From: Alphaproteobacteria bacterium
GTDB lineage: Bacteria; Pseudomonadota; Alphaproteobacteria; SHNJ01
Reading direction: 5' to 3'
DNA length: 6,959 nucleotides
NCBI GenBank assembly: GCA_947456345.1
Contig: CANGQU010000036.1
Coordinates: 1-6,959 of the forward strand
Each line of letters opens with the position of its first letter. Positions within the stretch are counted from its first letter, which is position 1. The position numbers and the translations under genes were made by a program. Below, in pieces: positions 6,482 through 6,959 of the stretch. The notes under the pieces were generated by a model. That model saw only the letters and a program-made list of their open reading frames with translations, was not told the origin of the DNA and ran no database searches.

Positions 6482-6688
6482 TTAAACCCTAAACGCTCGT
6501 CGACGAGTAATGTCGAAAGCCAAGCTGACATTAACAACTTGGCCGTTGTTGATTGTAGAATTTTGAAGAATCTTGCGACTATGTTCAAGCATAGTTGATA
6601 GGACGTTATAAACTGCTTCAGCCCTACAATCTTGGATTATAGGTGGTAAAATACCAAAACCTGCACAAGGCATGTACAGGATATGCAT
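6482..6688 (-). CDS. Possible small hypothetical protein (68 aa), weak support
   Basis: A minus-strand frame runs from ATG at 6688-6686 to TAA at 6484-6482, starting MHILYMPCAGFG and ending in a basic stretch (ITRRRAFRV). I recognise no family, and it has no signal peptide or clear domain. Its codon use is rich in A and T at third positions, unlike murB to ftsZ. There is no ribosome binding site. A TATAAT box ends 7 nt before the ATG, which would place a transcript start at or beside the ATG, as in a leaderless message. Its stop codon lies within the 12-bp inverted repeat. An open frame of this length in AT-rich DNA can arise by chance. Confidence 0.2.
   Translation of the reverse strand: MHILYMPCAGFGILPPIIQDCRAEAVYNVLSTMLEHSRKILQNSTINNGQVVNVSLAFDITRRRAFRV
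6496..6680 (-). ncRNA. Candidate structured RNA (chain of hairpins), speculative
   Basis: Hairpins follow one another: CTCGTCGACGAG (6496-6507), AACAAC/GTTGTT (6533-6550), ACTATG/CATAGT (6578-6595), a 9-bp stem (6623-6631 with 6635-6643), TGGTA/TACCA (6644-6656) and a 7-bp stem (6660-6666 with 6674-6680). In the 9-bp and 7-bp stems the single imperfect pair is C-A on the plus strand but becomes a G-U wobble on the minus strand, giving unbroken pairing there. A minus-strand TATAAT lies just upstream at 6701-6696. No clear terminator is seen at the far end. I match it to no known RNA family. The same interval also holds an open frame, so the assignment is only a suggestion. Confidence 0.25.
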
Positions 6689-6695
6689 GCTGCTG

Positions 6696-6701
6696 ATTAT
6701 A
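6696..6701 (-). promoter_or_regulatory. Possible minus-strand -10 box
   Basis: The minus strand reads TATAAT, a perfect match to the bacterial -10 consensus, 7 nt before the ATG at 6688. At a 17-nt spacing the -35 position reads AAAGCC, a poor match to TTGACA. With AT-rich surroundings, a lone -10 match is weak evidence. Confidence 0.25.
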
Positions 6702-6784
6702 ACACACTTCTGCTCTTAGGCTTTGGCAGCGCGCGCCAGGTAAATCATCTAGCCCAAAGTCTTGATAGGATATTCCATTTATTG

Positions 6785-6807
6785 TTTTAGGGTTTAAATC
6801 CCTAAAA
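6785..6807. repeat. Perfect 8-bp hairpin near the end of the intergenic region
   Basis: TTTTAGGG (6785-6792) pairs perfectly with CCCTAAAA (6800-6807) around a 7-nt loop, and it overlaps the right copy of the 12-bp inverted repeat. The stem is followed by ATTATT rather than a T-run. It may still mark the end of the ftsZ transcript, since no better + strand terminator is visible between 6477 and 6871, but that is an inference. Confidence 0.4.
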
Positions 6808-6864
6808 ATTATTCCAGGCTGCGGCTTAAAAAAGATTCGCGTTTCTTTGGTTACATGGCCGCCA

Positions 6865-6894
6865 GAAAAACTTAAGCGGCTTTTTTATCCGCTT
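6865..6894 (-). terminator. Rho-independent terminator of the convergent minus-strand gene
   Basis: On the minus strand AAGCGG (6894-6889) pairs with CCGCTT (6879-6874) around a 9-nt A-rich loop. After AAG comes a run of five T (6870-6866). The stem includes the last codons and the stop of the minus-strand gene. The six-pair stem is short, so strength is uncertain. Confidence 0.55.
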
Positions 6895-6958
6895 GATTGT
6901 TCATTTGCAGTGACTGCACCTGATCACGCAATTCGGACACTTGCATCACCAATTCGGC
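6872..6958 (-). CDS. C-terminal end of an unrecognised protein, coiled-coil-like (5' truncated)
   Basis: A minus-strand frame enters from the right edge and ends with TAA at 6874-6872. The visible 28 residues start AELVMQVSELRDQVQSLQ and end QADKKAA. Leu, Val and Met recur at heptad-like spacing in the first 18 residues, suggesting a short coiled coil. The end is polar and basic. Codon use resembles the upstream genes, and a hairpin plus T-run overlaps the stop, which supports a real gene terminus. The gene converges on ftsZ. In many alphaproteobacteria ftsZ is followed by lpxC on the same strand, which is not seen here. The fragment is too short to name a family. Confidence 0.6.
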   Translation of the reverse strand, partial: AELVMQVSELRDQVQSLQMNNQADKKAA

Positions 6959-6959
6959 G

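Larger units (their letters stand above)
6477..6871. other. AT-rich intergenic region after ftsZ with inverted repeat and hairpins
   Basis: This 395-nt stretch between the ftsZ stop and a convergent gene is visibly more AT-rich than the flanking genes, and no + strand frame in it looks coding. A perfect 12-bp inverted repeat, TTAAACCCTAAA at 6482-6493 and TTTAGGGTTTAA at 6786-6797, brackets 316 bp of it. No target-site duplication is visible outside the repeat, and no transposase lies within. Inside are several small hairpins, a minus-strand TATAAT and a 68-codon minus-strand frame. It could be a small non-autonomous element, an RNA gene or a decayed gene. Confidence 0.5.

Noticed and set aside
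6788..6816. tRNA T-arm look-alike: 5-bp stem TAGGG/CCCTA with loop TTTAAAT and a CCA a little downstream
   Set aside because: The conserved C of the T-loop is T here, the CCA is one base out of place, and no pairing anticodon arm or 5' acceptor strand exists upstream. A tmRNA was also considered, but none of its conserved 5' sequence is present.

Overview
The window carries the 3' half of a dcw (division and cell wall) cluster from an alphaproteobacterium. In order on the + strand it holds murB, ddl, ftsQ, ftsA and ftsZ. The assignment to Alphaproteobacteria rests on three things: this gene order, an FtsZ with a very long disordered linker ending in the [12 protein letters not shown] peptide, and a [14 protein letters not shown] motif inside that linker. 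I cannot name the order or genus. Coding regions are moderately GC-rich. The gaps between genes are clearly more AT-rich and full of repeats.

Layout. Positions 2-250 hold the C-terminal end of an unrecognised protein with one membrane helix, where murC would often be expected. murB (305-1234) and ddl (1362-2291) supply cytoplasmic peptidoglycan precursors: UDP-MurNAc and D-Ala-D-Ala. They are separated by an 83-bp palindromic repeat. ddl overlaps ftsQ (2279-3151) by 13 nt. ftsQ is followed by a 108-nt gap with a CGCTATA heptamer repeat, then ftsA (3260-4543). A 157-nt gap with a large inverted heptamer-repeat hairpin leads to ftsZ (4701-6476), which has a strong ribosome binding site. FtsZ polymerises into the division ring, FtsA tethers it to the membrane, FtsQ links the ring to the periplasmic division complex, and MurB and Ddl feed the septal wall synthesis that the ring directs.

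After ftsZ comes a 395-nt AT-rich gap (6477-6871) with no convincing gene. Part of it is bounded by a perfect 12-bp inverted repeat (6482-6493 and 6786-6797). Inside is a chain of small hairpins, a TATAAT box on the minus strand and a short minus-strand open frame. The window closes with the last 28 codons of a convergent minus-strand gene (6872-6958), whose likely terminator overlaps its stop codon.

The protein-coding content is ordinary core machinery. The points worth a second look are the repeats: the inverted heptamers before ftsZ, the related heptamers before ftsA, the palindrome between murB and ddl, the structured island after ftsZ, and a run of nine G residues in ftsA just before its membrane anchor. 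None of these amounts to a demonstrated new system.
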